The position numbers and the translations under genes are program-made. A stretch of DNA of 64,000 nt from Peptoclostridium litorale DSM 5388 (GTDB lineage: Bacteria > Bacillota > Clostridia > Peptostreptococcales > Peptostreptococcaceae): positions 36,062 to 100,061 of the forward strand of contig NZ_FSRH01000013.1 in assembly GCF_900141635.1 (NCBI RefSeq). Direction: 5' to 3'. Shown here in pieces: positions 28,273-37,687 of this stretch. How positions within the stretch are numbered: the stretch's first letter is position 1; each line of letters opens with the position of its first letter. The notes under the pieces were generated by a model. It searched no databases. It was not told where the DNA came from and saw nothing but the letters and a program-made list of their open reading frames with translations.

Positions 28273-29355
28273 ATGGGTGAGAAAAAAGGCATAATAATTG
28301 CCGGAGCTATCATTGGTATTTTATCAGTGGCTCTTGTAAAGCTGGGCAACCCGGTCAACATGGGATTTTGCATAGCCTGCTTCATAAGGGACATAGCTGG
28401 CGCTGTGGGCCTTCACAGAGCCGCAGTTGTACAGTATATAAGACCTGAAGTCATAGGCCTTGTAATAGGTGCTTTTGGCATGGCCATGTTTTCAAAGGAA
28501 TTCAATTCAAAGGGCGGATCTTCTCCTATTACAAGATTTTTCCTTGGAATGGTAGTGATGATAGGAGCTCTAGTATTCCTTGGATGCCCTATGAGAATGG
28601 TATTAAGACTTGCTGGGGGAGACCTTAATGCAATATTCGGAATAGGTGGATTTGCAGCCGGAATACTTCTTGGTATAGCATTTCTCAACAAGGGCTTCAG
28701 CCTCAAGAGAAGCTACAAGCTTTCTAGCATGGAAGGGTTCATGTTCCCTGCGATGGCTGCAGCGGTATTTGTGCTTCTTGTGGCTGCGCCAGCATTCATA
28801 TTCTTCAGCGAAAATGGCCCTGGCGCAATGCACGCACCAATATTCATATCGCTCGCAGTAGGCCTTTTAGTTGGAGCTTTGTCTCAAAAGACAAGACTTT
28901 GCATGGTGGGTGGAATAAGAGATATCGTTATGTTCAAAGACTCTTACCTTCTGTCTGGATTCCTTTCAATACTTGTTTTTGCAACTATAGGAAATGTAGC
29001 GCTCGGATATTTTAATGTTGGATTTGAAGGCCAGCCCGTTGCGCACAGCGACGCACTTTGGAACTTCATGGGAATGCTTCTTGCTGGATGGGGATCTGTG
29101 CTTCTTGGAGGATGCCCTTTAAGACAGCTTATACTTGCAGGCGAAGGAAATACGGACTCTGCAGTTGCTGTAATGGGAATGCTTGTTGGAGCTGCATTTG
29201 CGCATAATTTCGGATTGGCTTCAAGCCCTAAGGGACCTACTCCAAACGGAAAAATTGCAGTTATAATGCTTCTTGTGACAGTGCTTGTCATAGCATTTGG
29301 AAATATTCAAAGAACTTCTGTTTCTAAATCGAAAGGGGATGTAAAAGTTGGATAA
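28273..29355 (+). CDS. yedE: YedE-family selenium-associated membrane transporter
   Basis: 360 residues with about nine or ten membrane segments and the two YeeE/YedE repeats. Conserved Cys motifs NPVNMGFCIACFIRD (near 26-40), FLGCPMRM (near 103-110), TRLCMVGG (near 208-216) and LLGGCPLRQL (near 277-287) identify the selenium-metabolism YedE subgroup. Related YeeE proteins import thiosulfate through such Cys relays; import of a selenium compound is proposed from gene context. GGGAGGG precedes the ATG. It overlaps the downstream TusA-like gene by 8 bases. Confidence 0.9.
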   Translation: MGEKKGIIIAGAIIGILSVALVKLGNPVNMGFCIACFIRDIAGAVGLHRAAVVQYIRPEVIGLVIGAFGMAMFSKEFNSKGGSSPITRFFLGMVVMIGALVFLGCPMRMVLRLAGGDLNAIFGIGGFAAGILLGIAFLNKGFSLKRSYKLSSMEGFMFPAMAAAVFVLLVAAPAFIFFSENGPGAMHAPIFISLAVGLLVGALSQKTRLCMVGGIRDIVMFKDSYLLSGFLSILVFATIGNVALGYFNVGFEGQPVAHSDALWNFMGMLLAGWGSVLLGGCPLRQLILAGEGNTDSAVAVMGMLVGAAFAHNFGLASSPKGPTPNGKIAVIMLLVTVLVIAFGNIQRTSVSKSKGDVKVG

Positions 29356-29557
29356 GATAGATACAAGGGGCATGTCTTGCCCGCAACCGGTTCTAATGAC
29401 TAAAAACGCAGTAAAAAGCAGTCCTAATGAAGTTCACATAATAGTCGACAACAATACGGCAAAGGGAAATGTTGAAAGATTCCTTAAAAGTTCAGGCTAT
29501 TCAAACATAAGCTTCTCAGGCCAAAGCGAAGACTGCACTATAATAGCGAAAAAATAG
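29348..29557 (+). CDS. TusA/SirA-like sulfur (selenium) carrier
   Basis: 69 residues, a single TusA domain with the active-site motif GMSCPQPVLMTKNAV (Cys near 11). TusA proteins carry persulfide sulfur between desulfurases and acceptors; beside YedE a selenium or thiosulfate-derived sulfur load is likely. It starts at TTG inside the yedE 3' end, with GGGG about 9 bases upstream. It is cotranscribed with yedE and the DUF3343 gene. Confidence 0.9.
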   Translation: MDKIDTRGMSCPQPVLMTKNAVKSSPNEVHIIVDNNTAKGNVERFLKSSGYSNISFSGQSEDCTIIAKK

Positions 29558-29569
29558 GTAGGGGATTTA

Positions 29570-29815
29570 ATGGTTGAATATGTAGCAGTTTTTTTCACAC
29601 ATTCGGGTGCTATAAAATACGACAAGTTTTTAAATGGCGAAAACATACATTCTGAGCTTATGCCTGTTCCAAGAAAGCTGAGTTCCAATTGCGGCATAGG
29701 TGTGAAGTTTTCATATGAAGGTGATGTCAGCACGCTTCTATGTGACGATATAGAAAAACTATTCAAGTCGACATTGCCAAAGGAATATTCACTAGTGTAT
29801 GAAAATGACCAATAA
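29570..29815 (+). CDS. DUF3343 putative Se/S carrier-like protein
   Basis: 81 residues with the DUF3343 pattern: an early FFTHSGAIKYDKFL, then MPVPRKLSSNCGIGVKF carrying the conserved Cys (near 40). The family occurs with YedE, YedF and selenium-trait genes and is thought to bind or relay selenium or sulfur, though unproven. AGGGG precedes the ATG. It is the third gene of the yedE operon. A second, divergent DUF3343 gene lies at 39291. Confidence 0.85.
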   Translation: MVEYVAVFFTHSGAIKYDKFLNGENIHSELMPVPRKLSSNCGIGVKFSYEGDVSTLLCDDIEKLFKSTLPKEYSLVYENDQ

Positions 29816-29841
29816 AAAAGAGCCGTAAGGCTCTTTTTTTT
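29815..29841 (+). terminator. Intrinsic terminator after the yedE operon
   Basis: GAGCC, loop GTAA, GGCTC followed by nine T residues, beginning at the last codon of the DUF3343 gene. A runs on the left make it usable for the convergent DUF1858 gene. Confidence 0.92.
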
Positions 29842-29863
29842 ATGCTGCAAAAATACATATCTG

Positions 29864-30082
29864 TTATTTTTCGTCTTTATTTTTTTCTTCAAAAAACTTT
29901 TCAAGCTCTTCAATAAGCTTTTCCAAATCAAGCCCATGAACTTGAGCTGCCTGCTCAACAGTTTCAAATCTCGCACTTGGACATCCAAGGCAGTGCATTC
30001 CATACTTCATGAATATATAGGCTGTATTTCTGTCTTCCGCCAATATATCCGTAATGGTCATATCTTTTGTCACTTTAAACAT
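29864..30082 (-). CDS. DUF1858-domain redox disulfide protein
   Basis: 72 residues matching the small DUF1858 domain (DMTITDILAEDRNTAYIFMKYGMHCLGCPSARFETVEQAA, shown here across two stretches of the protein), with the redox pair CLGC near 29-32. Relatives occur beside hybrid-cluster and ScdA-type iron-sulfur repair proteins; the role is unknown. I chose the ATG at 30082, 8 bases after GGGGG; the ATG six bases earlier is too close. It converges on the yedE operon. Confidence 0.8.
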   Translation of the reverse strand: MFKVTKDMTITDILAEDRNTAYIFMKYGMHCLGCPSARFETVEQAAQVHGLDLEKLIEELEKFFEEKNKDEK

Positions 30083-30270
30083 ATACATATCCCCCTTAAA
30101 TATTAGGCCATTAATTATACTGTACATATAAATATATCAAAACTGAAGATTTTATTCCACATGAAATACAAAACATTGATAAAATTTATGCACAATTCAA
30201 TGTATATAGTTTTTAACAATATAGTAAACATTCACTGTCCTTACCCCAGTATTTCAGCTGCTTTCATAGC

Positions 30271-30304
30271 TTATCAACAATCACTTTGTGGATAATGTGG
30301 ATAT
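30271..30304. other. Cluster of three DnaA boxes outside oriC
   Basis: TTATCAACA (30271-30279), TGTGGATAA (30287-30295, perfect, inverted) and TGTGGATAT (30296-30304, inverted) within 34 bases, spanning the 3' end of the acetyltransferase gene, 22 kb from oriC. Confidence 0.55.
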
Positions 30305-30862
30305 GTTCATTTTGTAAAACAGCGCCCAAACTTTATCCCCATTTATTTTGAATGTTTCATCTTTGCCATTTGAAAGCTTTCCTGCCATATCTTTGCTCAA
30401 ATTCGTTTCCATATACAGCCTTCCAGTGATCTTAAACCCGCACGAGACATAACAGTTATAAGCCCTCTTGTTATATGCGGCCACCGTAAGCATGAGTTTT
30501 TTGTATTTCATGCCTTTAAAATAATACTCCAAAAAAGCCATTATAGCATCTTTGCCGTATCCTCGGCCTACATATGCAGGCGAAAATACTATGCCCATTT
30601 CAGCCCTTTTGAATATGAAATTCATATCCCGAAGTGATATGTATCCTATGAGCTGCATATTCTCATTGAGCACTGCAAAACACTTTCTAAAGACATTGTT
30701 TTTCATCTTAAACCATATGTCTCTTTCTTCGCTGTCAAGACTCGGGAATGAGTAGTCCTTCAGAAAATCCTCCTCATATAATCCCCAGCCTATCATTTCG
30801 TCAACATCTTTTCTCTCAAGTCTTCTTATAAAAGTCTTTTTCCCCCTTGAAAGCAATCTCAT
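30281..30862 (-). CDS. GNAT family N-acetyltransferase
   Basis: About 193 residues of the RimJ/RimL-type GNAT fold: acetyl-CoA loop VGRGYGKDAIMAFLEYYF (near 113-130) and the late motif AYNKRAYNCYVSCGF. The substrate is not predictable. The start is uncertain: the ATG at 30862 avoids overlap with the upstream ferritin-like gene and has a weak GGGAAGAG site, while an ATG at 30910 would overlap that gene by 32 bases. The last codons encode two DnaA boxes. Probably cotranscribed with the ferritin-like gene. Confidence 0.82.
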   Translation of the reverse strand: MRLLSRGKKTFIRRLERKDVDEMIGWGLYEEDFLKDYSFPSLDSEERDIWFKMKNNVFRKCFAVLNENMQLIGYISLRDMNFIFKRAEMGIVFSPAYVGRGYGKDAIMAFLEYYFKGMKYKKLMLTVAAYNKRAYNCYVSCGFKITGRLYMETNLSKDMAGKLSNGKDETFKINGDKVWALFYKMNISTLSTK

Positions 30863-30878
30863 ATCTCTTCCCGGAGTA

Positions 30879-31361
30879 TTAAATACTTTTATATAGCTGA
30901 AGAAGTTCATTTAAATGGCCCTCTTCTTCAATTATGAGCTTTTTAAGATTTTCCTTCGCACTCTCCATTCTTGTGCTCTCGTAAAGCTTCGAATAAAAAA
31001 GTATAGAATCCTTTTCAGCCTGTATCCCCATTATTATGGCCTCTTTGGCAGTCTTCACCTGGCCAAGCATTGCGGCCATGACTCCATCTTTGTTAAATAC
31101 GGCGCTGCTGCTTATAGAAGCTATATATGCGCTTGTGTGTTCATCTAGAAGGTATTCATCGCTGATGGATGACTTTTCGCTTGCTTCCTTGTATAGCTTT
31201 TCAAAATACTCCCTGTGGCATCTTTCTTCCTTCGCAAGGTTTAAAAACATCGCTTTTATACTCTCGTCATCTGCCCTGTCTGCGGCGGCAGTGTAAAAGC
31301 TTTCGCCTTCCTGCTCTATTTTTTGAGCCATCTGTAGCAGTTCCAATTCGTTAAAATTCAT
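30879..31361 (-). CDS. Ferritin-like/rubrerythrin-type diiron protein
   Basis: 160 residues, a four-helix diiron carrier. Two EXXH-type ligand sets are visible: EERCHREYF (near 51) and EEEGHLNEL (near 148), with supporting Glu in IEQEGESFY and IQAEKDSILFY. There is no rubredoxin domain. Roles in related anaerobes include peroxide reduction or iron handling. The ATG at 31361 follows AGGTGA by about 7 bases. Confidence 0.85.
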   Translation of the reverse strand: MNFNELELLQMAQKIEQEGESFYTAAADRADDESIKAMFLNLAKEERCHREYFEKLYKEASEKSSISDEYLLDEHTSAYIASISSSAVFNKDGVMAAMLGQVKTAKEAIIMGIQAEKDSILFYSKLYESTRMESAKENLKKLIIEEEGHLNELLQLYKSI

Positions 31362-31419
31362 CTCAAAATCACCTTCCAAGTCATTATTTTTTAATATATA
31401 TTTAACAATGCAATGCAGC

Positions 31420-31439
31420 TTCCGCCTGTTAGGGCGGAA
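31420..31439 (-). terminator. Short G+C hairpin after dnaB
   Basis: TTCCGCC with its complement around a 6-base loop, just past the dnaB stop, without a T run. It may be a weak terminator or a 3'-end stabiliser. Confidence 0.4.
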
Positions 31440-31445
31440 ATCATG

Positions 31446-32774
31446 CTAAATCTCCCTCGCAAGATTGTGGAATTTCTGGTATTCCCCCATCCATGCAAGC
31501 TCGACAGTTCCCGTCTCCCCATGACGGTGCTTTGATATTATTACCTCGCCTATGTTCTTCTTTTCGGTATCCTCGTTGTAATATTCATCCCTGTACAAGA
31601 ACATTACTATGTCGGCATCCTGCTCTATGGCTCCTGATTCCCTCAGGTCTGAAAGTATCGGCCTGTGGTCCGCCCTGAGCTCCGGGGCACGTGAAAGCTG
31701 AGAAAGCGCCACCACTGGACAGTTGAGCTCTTTTGCTATTATCTTGAGCGATCTGGATATCTTGGCTATCTCCTGCTGCCTGCTCTCTCCGCCGCCTTCA
31801 CTTTCCATAAGCTGCAGATAGTCTATCAGTATGAGGTCCAGCCCCTTTTCCATTTTAAGCCTTCTGCACTTTGACCTTATTTCCATTACAGTTATTCCAG
31901 GGGTATCGTCTACATATACATTCGACCTTGAAAGAACGCCCATGGCCTCTATTATTTTGGGCCAGTCCTCCTCGCTGAGGTTTCCGTTTTTTATGTTCGA
32001 AAGCTCTACATGCGCCTGAGCAGCCACCATACGCTGTATAAGCTGTTCTTTTGACATCTCAAGGCTAAATATGGCAACTGAACTCTTGGCCTTGAGCGCC
32101 GCATTTTGAGCTATATTAAGCGCAAATGCCGTTTTCCCCATGGCTGGACGCGCCGCCACAAGCACGAGGTCGCTTTTTTGAAGCCCGCTTGTCTTTCTGT
32201 CAAGGTCTGCAAATCCGGTGGTTATTCCGGTTATTCCACCCTTGTTTCTCGCAAGCTCCTCCATCACCTCGTATGCGCTCATAAGCACTTCGCCTATGGG
32301 CTTTAAATTGTCCCCTGTCTTTTCCTGCGATATGTCGAATATGTTCTTTTCCGAAATCTCAAGTATCTTTTCTATTGATTCATTTTCAGAATAGCTCACA
32401 TCCAGTATTTTATACGATGCGTTTATTAGTGTTCTCAGTATAGCCTTTTCCTTTACTATCTTTGCATAATTCCTTACGTTTGTAGTGGTGGGAACCACAG
32501 TTGAAAGCTGTGTTATATAGGCTATTCCACCTACCATGTCGAGAGCCTGCATCCTCTTGAGCTCGTCGGTAAGTGTTATAAGGTCTACCGGCTCACTCCT
32601 GTTGTAAAGCGACAGCATCGCAGCATATATGTTTAAATGCGCCTCCTTGTAAAAATCTGAAGGCGTCACTATGTCTGTAACCTCTGTTATGCAGTCCTTG
32701 TTGAGTAGTATTGCACCAAGCACGGACTGCTCCGCATCTATATTGTGCGGTGGAACTTTTCCTACAAAATCCAA
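31446..32774 (-). CDS. dnaB: Replicative DNA helicase DnaB
   Basis: 442 residues, full length (DnaC of Bacillus). N-terminal domain starts PPHNIDAEQSVLGAIL; the RecA-like C-terminal domain has Walker A ARPAMGKTAFALN (near 210), Walker B LDLILIDYLQL (near 310) and the DADIVMFLYRDEYY region. Hexameric motor of the replication fork. I prefer the TTG at 32774, 10 bases after AAGGTGG; an in-frame TTG at 32783 abuts that site. It follows rplI in an rpl/gdpP operon, the usual Firmicute order. Confidence 0.96.
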   Translation of the reverse strand: MDFVGKVPPHNIDAEQSVLGAILLNKDCITEVTDIVTPSDFYKEAHLNIYAAMLSLYNRSEPVDLITLTDELKRMQALDMVGGIAYITQLSTVVPTTTNVRNYAKIVKEKAILRTLINASYKILDVSYSENESIEKILEISEKNIFDISQEKTGDNLKPIGEVLMSAYEVMEELARNKGGITGITTGFADLDRKTSGLQKSDLVLVAARPAMGKTAFALNIAQNAALKAKSSVAIFSLEMSKEQLIQRMVAAQAHVELSNIKNGNLSEEDWPKIIEAMGVLSRSNVYVDDTPGITVMEIRSKCRRLKMEKGLDLILIDYLQLMESEGGGESRQQEIAKISRSLKIIAKELNCPVVALSQLSRAPELRADHRPILSDLRESGAIEQDADIVMFLYRDEYYNEDTEKKNIGEVIISKHRHGETGTVELAWMGEYQKFHNLAREI

Positions 32775-32795
32775 CTTTACCAATCCACCTTATTA

Positions 32796-33248
32796 TTATT
32801 TATCCTTTTCGTTTACCTGAACCTTTATCTGAGCTGTAACCTCAGGATGCACCTTTATTTTTACATTAGTTGCACCAAGCACCTTTATAGGCTCATCCAG
32901 AAGTATCTTTCTCTTGTCTATCTTTATTCCGTGTTTTTTATTTAAAGCCTCGGCTATGTCCTTTGATGTTACTGATCCAAAAAGCCTTCCGCCTTCTCCC
33001 GCCTTGGAGAAAAGAGTAACTGTCATCTCTCCCATGTTCTCTGCAAGCGCTTTAGCCTCTTCGAGCTGCTGGTCCTCTTTTATCTTTTGGGCGGTCTTTT
33101 GCTCTTTAAGAACCTTGACATTCCCCTCTGTAGCCTCTTTTGCCACACCCTTTGGAAAAAGGAAGTTCCTTGCGTATCCATCACTTACATTTACAACATC
33201 ACCTTTTTTCCCTGTTCCCTTTAAATCCTTAAGTAGTATAACTTTCAT
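32796..33248 (-). CDS. rplI: Ribosomal protein L9
   Basis: 150 residues with the L9 signature near the N-terminus ([20 protein letters not shown]), a long connecting helix and the C-terminal rRNA-binding domain. Its ATG overlaps the gdpP stop (TAATG), indicating coupled translation. Confidence 0.97.
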   Translation of the reverse strand: MKVILLKDLKGTGKKGDVVNVSDGYARNFLFPKGVAKEATEGNVKVLKEQKTAQKIKEDQQLEEAKALAENMGEMTVTLFSKAGEGGRLFGSVTSKDIAEALNKKHGIKIDKRKILLDEPIKVLGATNVKIKVHPEVTAQIKVQVNEKDK

Positions 33249-35248
33249 TACAAACCTACCTCCTTCAAATATGTTGTGACTATGTCTTCAAGTTTTGATA
33301 TTACATCTGATATATCTGAATCCTTTATCTGGGCGCCGGCAATGTCAATATGACCTCCTCCTCCCAGTTTTTCCATTATGACCTGTACATTTATCTCTCC
33401 CATGGACCTTGCGCTTACATAGACAATGCCGTCTTTTCCCTTCCCAAGCACGAATGATCCCTTGATTCCCTTTATGTTGAGCAGCTCATCGGCGCCCTGG
33501 GCTATTACAATGCTAAGGTTTTCAATGCCCTCCTCGCACGACGATATGGCTATCTTTCTCTCTATTATTTTTGCACTTCTTATAACGTCTGCCTTTGCAA
33601 AGAATGTCTCTACATCGCCCTGGAATAGCTTTTTGACTGAAGCCGTATCGGCTCCGAGCTTTTTAAGCGTCGCAGCAGCTTCAAATGTCCTGACGCCGGT
33701 CCTGAATGTGAAGTTCTTAGTGTCAAGGGTTATTCCTGCAAGCAATGCCTCAGACTCTAGCCTTGAAATGTATGGCTTTTCAGATATGTACTGAATAAGC
33801 TCTGTCACCATTTCACTTGCAGATGAGGCATAGGTCTCGTGGTATACCAGCACTGCCTTGTCTATAAACTCGACTCCCCTTCTGTGGTGGTCTATTACAA
33901 CTATCTTCTCGGCGATTTCCAAAAGCTCCTTGCATTCTGTGAAATTAGGCCTGTGAGTGTCTACTACTATCAGGAGAGTGTCTTTTGTGCACATCTTTAT
34001 CGCCTCTTCCCTTTTTACGAAGAGGTTTTTATATCCTCCTGACCTGAATATATTCTTTAGAAGAAGTTCTATTGAACCATTCGACTCCTGAAGGACTATG
34101 TTCGCACTCACATCCAAATGGGCGCATATGCTGTATACTCCCATTGCCGCGCCAAGAGCGTCGAGATCCCCATTCTTATGCCCCATTATAAGGACGTTTT
34201 CAGAGTCCATTACAAGGTCCTTAAGAGCATATGCTATGAGCCTTGCCTTTACCTTTGTCTTCTTCTCTATACCCTTAGAGCGCCCGCCGTAAAAAGTTGA
34301 TTTGTCCTTTCTCTTTATTACGGCCTGATCGCCGCCTCTTCCAAGCGCCAGATCTATTGCACTTTCGGCGTATTCAAGGCTCTTTACAAGGGTGTCGCCC
34401 CAAACCCCTATTCCTATGCTCAGCGTTAGCGGAAGTGAGTTGCCGTAGTTTATCTCCCTCACCTCGTCAAGTATTGCAAATTTTTCTTTTTCTAGCTTTT
34501 CCAGAGTTGAATTCTCCATGAACACTATATACTTGTCGCTTCTGGTCTTTTTTATAGCGGCCCCTATGGAGTCAGCCCATGCCTTTAGCGTTCTCTCCAT
34601 GTCCGCCACTATGAGAGGCCTCATGTCCGAACCCGCACTTTCAAGCACCTCGTCAAAACTGTCTATTTGGACTATTCCAAACACAGATTTTTCATCATAA
34701 TACTTCTTTGAAAGCTTCAAAAACTTGGTGTTTTCTATGAAGTATACCATTATTAGATATCTTGATTCCAACTTGTTTTCTATTTTCACTATATTGTATA
34801 CGACATTGAAATTATTTCCTTCTATGCTCACATTTGTATACATTTCATTCTTTTCATTTAAAACCTTCCTGAGGTTCAGGTTTGGAATCATTTCCTCTAT
34901 CTTATTGTCCAGAAGCTCTCTTTTTTTAACTATGTCTGCAAATTTGTTATTGTACCAGTTTATGTTCCCGTCTATTTCAAGTATGCATATGGGTATTGGA
35001 AGGTTTATTATTGCGCTTTTGACAGTTTCATCTATATCCGCCGAAAGGCTTTCTATATATTTGGTCCACTCCTTCTGCCTTATGTCTGAAGTCTTTCTGT
35101 TATAGTACAGAAAATATATTATCGCGGACACTGAAATAAATCCTATCACCTTGTTATAATATAAAGCTACCAATGTCAAAACAGCTATCATGACTATATA
35201 TCTTTTTTGTTCGGGAAACCAAAATTTAAAACTAGTCTTATTTTTCAT
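33248..35248 (-). CDS. gdpP: Cyclic-di-AMP phosphodiesterase GdpP
   Basis: 666 residues with GdpP/YybT architecture: two membrane segments (about 15-50), a PAS-like domain (about 75-165), a degenerate GGDEF domain (about 170-305), and DHH plus DHHA1 domains (about 340-655). Metal-binding motifs are intact: [13 protein letters not shown] (usually GHKNPDMDAIGAA), VDTHRP and IDHHRR; the last region has [11 protein letters not shown]. It hydrolyses c-di-AMP, which sets turgor and wall homeostasis. AGGAGG lies 6 bases before the ATG. It lies between yybS and rplI, as in Bacillus. Confidence 0.95.
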   Translation of the reverse strand: MKNKTSFKFWFPEQKRYIVMIAVLTLVALYYNKVIGFISVSAIIYFLYYNRKTSDIRQKEWTKYIESLSADIDETVKSAIINLPIPICILEIDGNINWYNNKFADIVKKRELLDNKIEEMIPNLNLRKVLNEKNEMYTNVSIEGNNFNVVYNIVKIENKLESRYLIMVYFIENTKFLKLSKKYYDEKSVFGIVQIDSFDEVLESAGSDMRPLIVADMERTLKAWADSIGAAIKKTRSDKYIVFMENSTLEKLEKEKFAILDEVREINYGNSLPLTLSIGIGVWGDTLVKSLEYAESAIDLALGRGGDQAVIKRKDKSTFYGGRSKGIEKKTKVKARLIAYALKDLVMDSENVLIMGHKNGDLDALGAAMGVYSICAHLDVSANIVLQESNGSIELLLKNIFRSGGYKNLFVKREEAIKMCTKDTLLIVVDTHRPNFTECKELLEIAEKIVVIDHHRRGVEFIDKAVLVYHETYASSASEMVTELIQYISEKPYISRLESEALLAGITLDTKNFTFRTGVRTFEAAATLKKLGADTASVKKLFQGDVETFFAKADVIRSAKIIERKIAISSCEEGIENLSIVIAQGADELLNIKGIKGSFVLGKGKDGIVYVSARSMGEINVQVIMEKLGGGGHIDIAGAQIKDSDISDVISKLEDIVTTYLKEVGL

Positions 35249-35267
35249 GGCAGGCCTCCTAATATTG

Positions 35268-36188
35268 CTATCTTCTTATCCTTCTAAAGTCAATTATAGA
35301 ATCTAAAAAACCCAGTATTGAAACAAAAGAAGAAAAAGGCCCTAGCACTAAGGCCATAAAAAGCAACGTGTTTTTTAAAGCGCTATTCATTTTTGTCTTG
35401 GACAGCAGATGTCCAAGCACGGCAAATCCCTGCAAAAAGAACATGAAAAGTATTATAAGCGTTATATTTGCAACAAGCGCGTCATATTTTATCCAAGGCA
35501 CGCCTTTCATGGTCATTGTAAGGAAATATATTATGAGTATCCCAAGTGCTATATTTCCCGGCAGCGTGAATTCGCTTATCCTCGGCATGCTTACAGACTC
35601 CCTCTCCACCCTTTTTAGTATAGAAAGAGATATGTAGTAGTTGAAAAAAGACATTGACATAGCCTGTACGATTATAAGCCCAGGTATTATGCTGCCCATT
35701 ATGCTCAATATCTCCTGAGCATCTATATCCCCCGCATGCATTGGCAGCGTACTTTGAAACTCTAGAGCCTGTTCAAACATCTCCATTACAAGCTGGACTA
35801 TATCCACTCCAAAAACTACCGAAAGCAGCTTTATGTATATCATGGTAAGAGTTATTGATGATATGAACCCCCACGATATTGGCACATATGGTTCTTTGCA
35901 TCCTTTGCCTGTATGTCCTATGGCTATCCCCGGCATGAAAAACAAAAAAAAGAGTGTTGCACTATAAAAAATATTCGAAAACATGAGAACTGCCAGAGCC
36001 GATATGCAAGCCGACATTATGCCGTATTTCAGTCCGTTCCTCATTGTTATGAGTATGTACGGAACCGCCGTAAAAAATATAAGAAGCTGTAAAATTGGGA
36101 CATATACACTCATAAGTATGAATATTATTCCTATAGAGCTTACTATTGCCGATTCCGTAAATCTTTGTCTGGTACTTTTTTCAATCAA
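35268..36188 (-). CDS. yybS: YybS-like DUF2232 membrane protein
   Basis: About 306 residues with eight or so hydrophobic segments and no charged catalytic motif, matching the DUF2232 family. Function unknown; a substrate-transport role is speculative. I chose the TTG at 36188, 6 bases after AGGAGGG, over an in-frame ATG at 36218 without a site. Position directly before gdpP is as in Bacillus yybS-yybT-rplI. Confidence 0.82.
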   Translation of the reverse strand: MIEKSTRQRFTESAIVSSIGIIFILMSVYVPILQLLIFFTAVPYILITMRNGLKYGIMSACISALAVLMFSNIFYSATLFFLFFMPGIAIGHTGKGCKEPYVPISWGFISSITLTMIYIKLLSVVFGVDIVQLVMEMFEQALEFQSTLPMHAGDIDAQEILSIMGSIIPGLIIVQAMSMSFFNYYISLSILKRVERESVSMPRISEFTLPGNIALGILIIYFLTMTMKGVPWIKYDALVANITLIILFMFFLQGFAVLGHLLSKTKMNSALKNTLLFMALVLGPFSSFVSILGFLDSIIDFRRIRR

Positions 36189-36315
36189 AATATTCCCTCC
36201 TGATAAAACAGCATGCACCTACTCGTGCATCTATTTCCTCTTAAATAATTATTATACCACACATGTACTTTCTTATGAAACAGCATAAGCGCCTTTGCCT
36301 TTAATCCGCAAATAA

Positions 36316-36341
36316 CAAAAGGCGAACCGTCAGGTTCGCCT
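36316..36341 (-). terminator. Intrinsic terminator after rpsR
   Basis: AGGCGAACC, loop, GGTTCGCCT followed by TTTT on the minus strand, 10 bases beyond the rpsR stop. Confidence 0.85.
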
Positions 36342-36351
36342 CTAAAAATTA

Positions 36352-36609
36352 CTAGTCTATTGTGTATGGCATTATAGCTATAGCTCTTGCTCTCTTTATC
36401 GCAAGAGTAACTTCTCTTTGGTGCTTAGCACAGTTTCCTGAAATTCTTCTAGGAAGTATTTTTCCTCTTTCAGTCATGTACTTCTTAAGACCATCTACAT
36501 TTTTGTAATCTATAGTCTTGTTTTTATCGGAACAAAACGCGCAGACCTTTTTTCTTCTTCTTCTTGCGCCGCCTCTTCCTCTTTCTCCTCTTTCTCCTCT
36601 TTCAGCCAT
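36352..36609 (-). CDS. rpsR: Ribosomal protein S18
   Basis: 85 residues. A Gly/Arg/Glu-rich N-terminal extension precedes the conserved core ([20 protein letters not shown] ... [19 protein letters not shown]). The Cys residues in CAFC and NCAKH suggest the zinc-binding-type variant. GAGGAGGG precedes the ATG by 6 bases; the TTG at 36615 abuts it. Last gene of the rpsF-ssb-rpsR operon. Confidence 0.96.
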   Translation of the reverse strand: MAERGERGERGRGGARRRRKKVCAFCSDKNKTIDYKNVDGLKKYMTERGKILPRRISGNCAKHQREVTLAIKRARAIAIMPYTID

Positions 36610-36651
36610 ATTCAACCCTCCTCGGTTAAATGTATTTAAAGCCCCGTGGCT

Positions 36652-37074
36652 TTAAAATGGTATATCATCATCGTCTAGAGCTTGGAATCCTTCTGGGTCA
36701 AGTCCAGCTGGTTCAAAAGACTTTTCCTGTCCGCCGGAAGGCTTTTCATCCCTTCCTGTCCATTCCAAAAACTCAACTCTGTCGGCAACTACCTCGGTTA
36801 CCCATTTTCTCTGGCCCTGCTGATCATCGTAGGTTCTTATCTGAAGTCTTCCACTCACTGCAGCCTGCCTTCCTTTTTGAAGGTAGTTAGCACAATTTTC
36901 GGCACTTTTTCCCCAAACCTGTATTGGTATAAAGTCTGCCTCGTATTGGCCTTCCTTGTTCTTAAAAGGCCTGTTTACCGCTATTGTAAAGGTGGCTACA
37001 GGCTTACCAGTACCAGGTATATATCTGAGTTCTGGATCTTTTGTTAGTCTTCCTATCAAAACAACACAGTTCAA
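36652..37074 (-). CDS. ssb: Single-stranded DNA-binding protein
   Basis: 140 residues: OB fold (about 1-105, [20 protein letters not shown] ... [18 protein letters not shown]) and an acidic tip DDDDIPF that recruits partner proteins. Between rpsF and rpsR, the standard arrangement. Confidence 0.97.
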   Translation of the reverse strand: MNCVVLIGRLTKDPELRYIPGTGKPVATFTIAVNRPFKNKEGQYEADFIPIQVWGKSAENCANYLQKGRQAAVSGRLQIRTYDDQQGQRKWVTEVVADRVEFLEWTGRDEKPSGGQEKSFEPAGLDPEGFQALDDDDIPF

Positions 37075-37104
37075 CTACAACACCACCTTATCTATATTTC
37101 ATTA

Positions 37105-37401
37105 CTATTTTTCGTCTTGTCTTACCATCATGTGTCTTATTACAGCATCCATGATCTTAAGATTTCTGTCTATTTCGTTTACAACTTCTGATGTAGCTGT
37201 AAAGTAAACAAGATTGTAGAAACCTTCGTTAAGCTTCTTTATTGGATACGCAAGTCTTCTGTTACCCCAAGTATCAACTTTATCAACCTGACCGTCAGAC
37301 TCTATTATACCCTTCACCTTGTTGAATACAGCCTCCCTAGCCTCATCTTCAAGATTTGGTCTTAGGATGTAAACTAGCTCATAATTTCTCTTTGTATTCA
37401 T
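37105..37401 (-). CDS. rpsF: Ribosomal protein S6
   Basis: About 98 residues (MNTKRNYELVYILRPNLEDE) with the conserved WGNRRLAYPIKKLNEGFYNLV block. The ATG at 37401 lies 8 bases after GGAGG; the GTG at 37410 is inside that site. First gene of the rpsF-ssb-rpsR operon. Confidence 0.96.
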   Translation of the reverse strand: MNTKRNYELVYILRPNLEDEAREAVFNKVKGIIESDGQVDKVDTWGNRRLAYPIKKLNEGFYNLVYFTATSEVVNEIDRNLKIMDAVIRHMMVRQDEK

Positions 37402-37633
37402 CAATTTCACCTCCCTTTGGACTTATGGCTCTATTTAAAGAGCAGAGATTAACATACCGTAGTATTTTAACATTTTTGAAACATAAAATCAATAATAAAA
37501 TAAATTTCAAAAAAATTTTATTTTTTTTTGAATTTTATCTATAATCCTTTCATATTTTGGTAACTATAATAATAGGTATCCCACAAACTTATTTTTTTAT
37601 CTCAATCTCCCCCTAATACTAGAGAATTGTTAA

Positions 37634-37666
37634 GGGAGTGGATAAATTCCACTCCCGATTTTTTTT
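37634..37666 (+). terminator. Strong plus-strand terminator with no plus-strand gene upstream
   Basis: GGGAGTGGA, loop TAAAT, TCCACTCCC then eight T residues on the plus strand. On the minus strand no T run follows, so it does not suit the leftward aminotransferase gene. Two TATAAT-like boxes lie 80-110 bases before it on the plus strand, allowing a short unannotated transcript. Confidence 0.6.
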
Positions 37667-37687
37667 GCCTATTTTTTTGTGTTGGTA

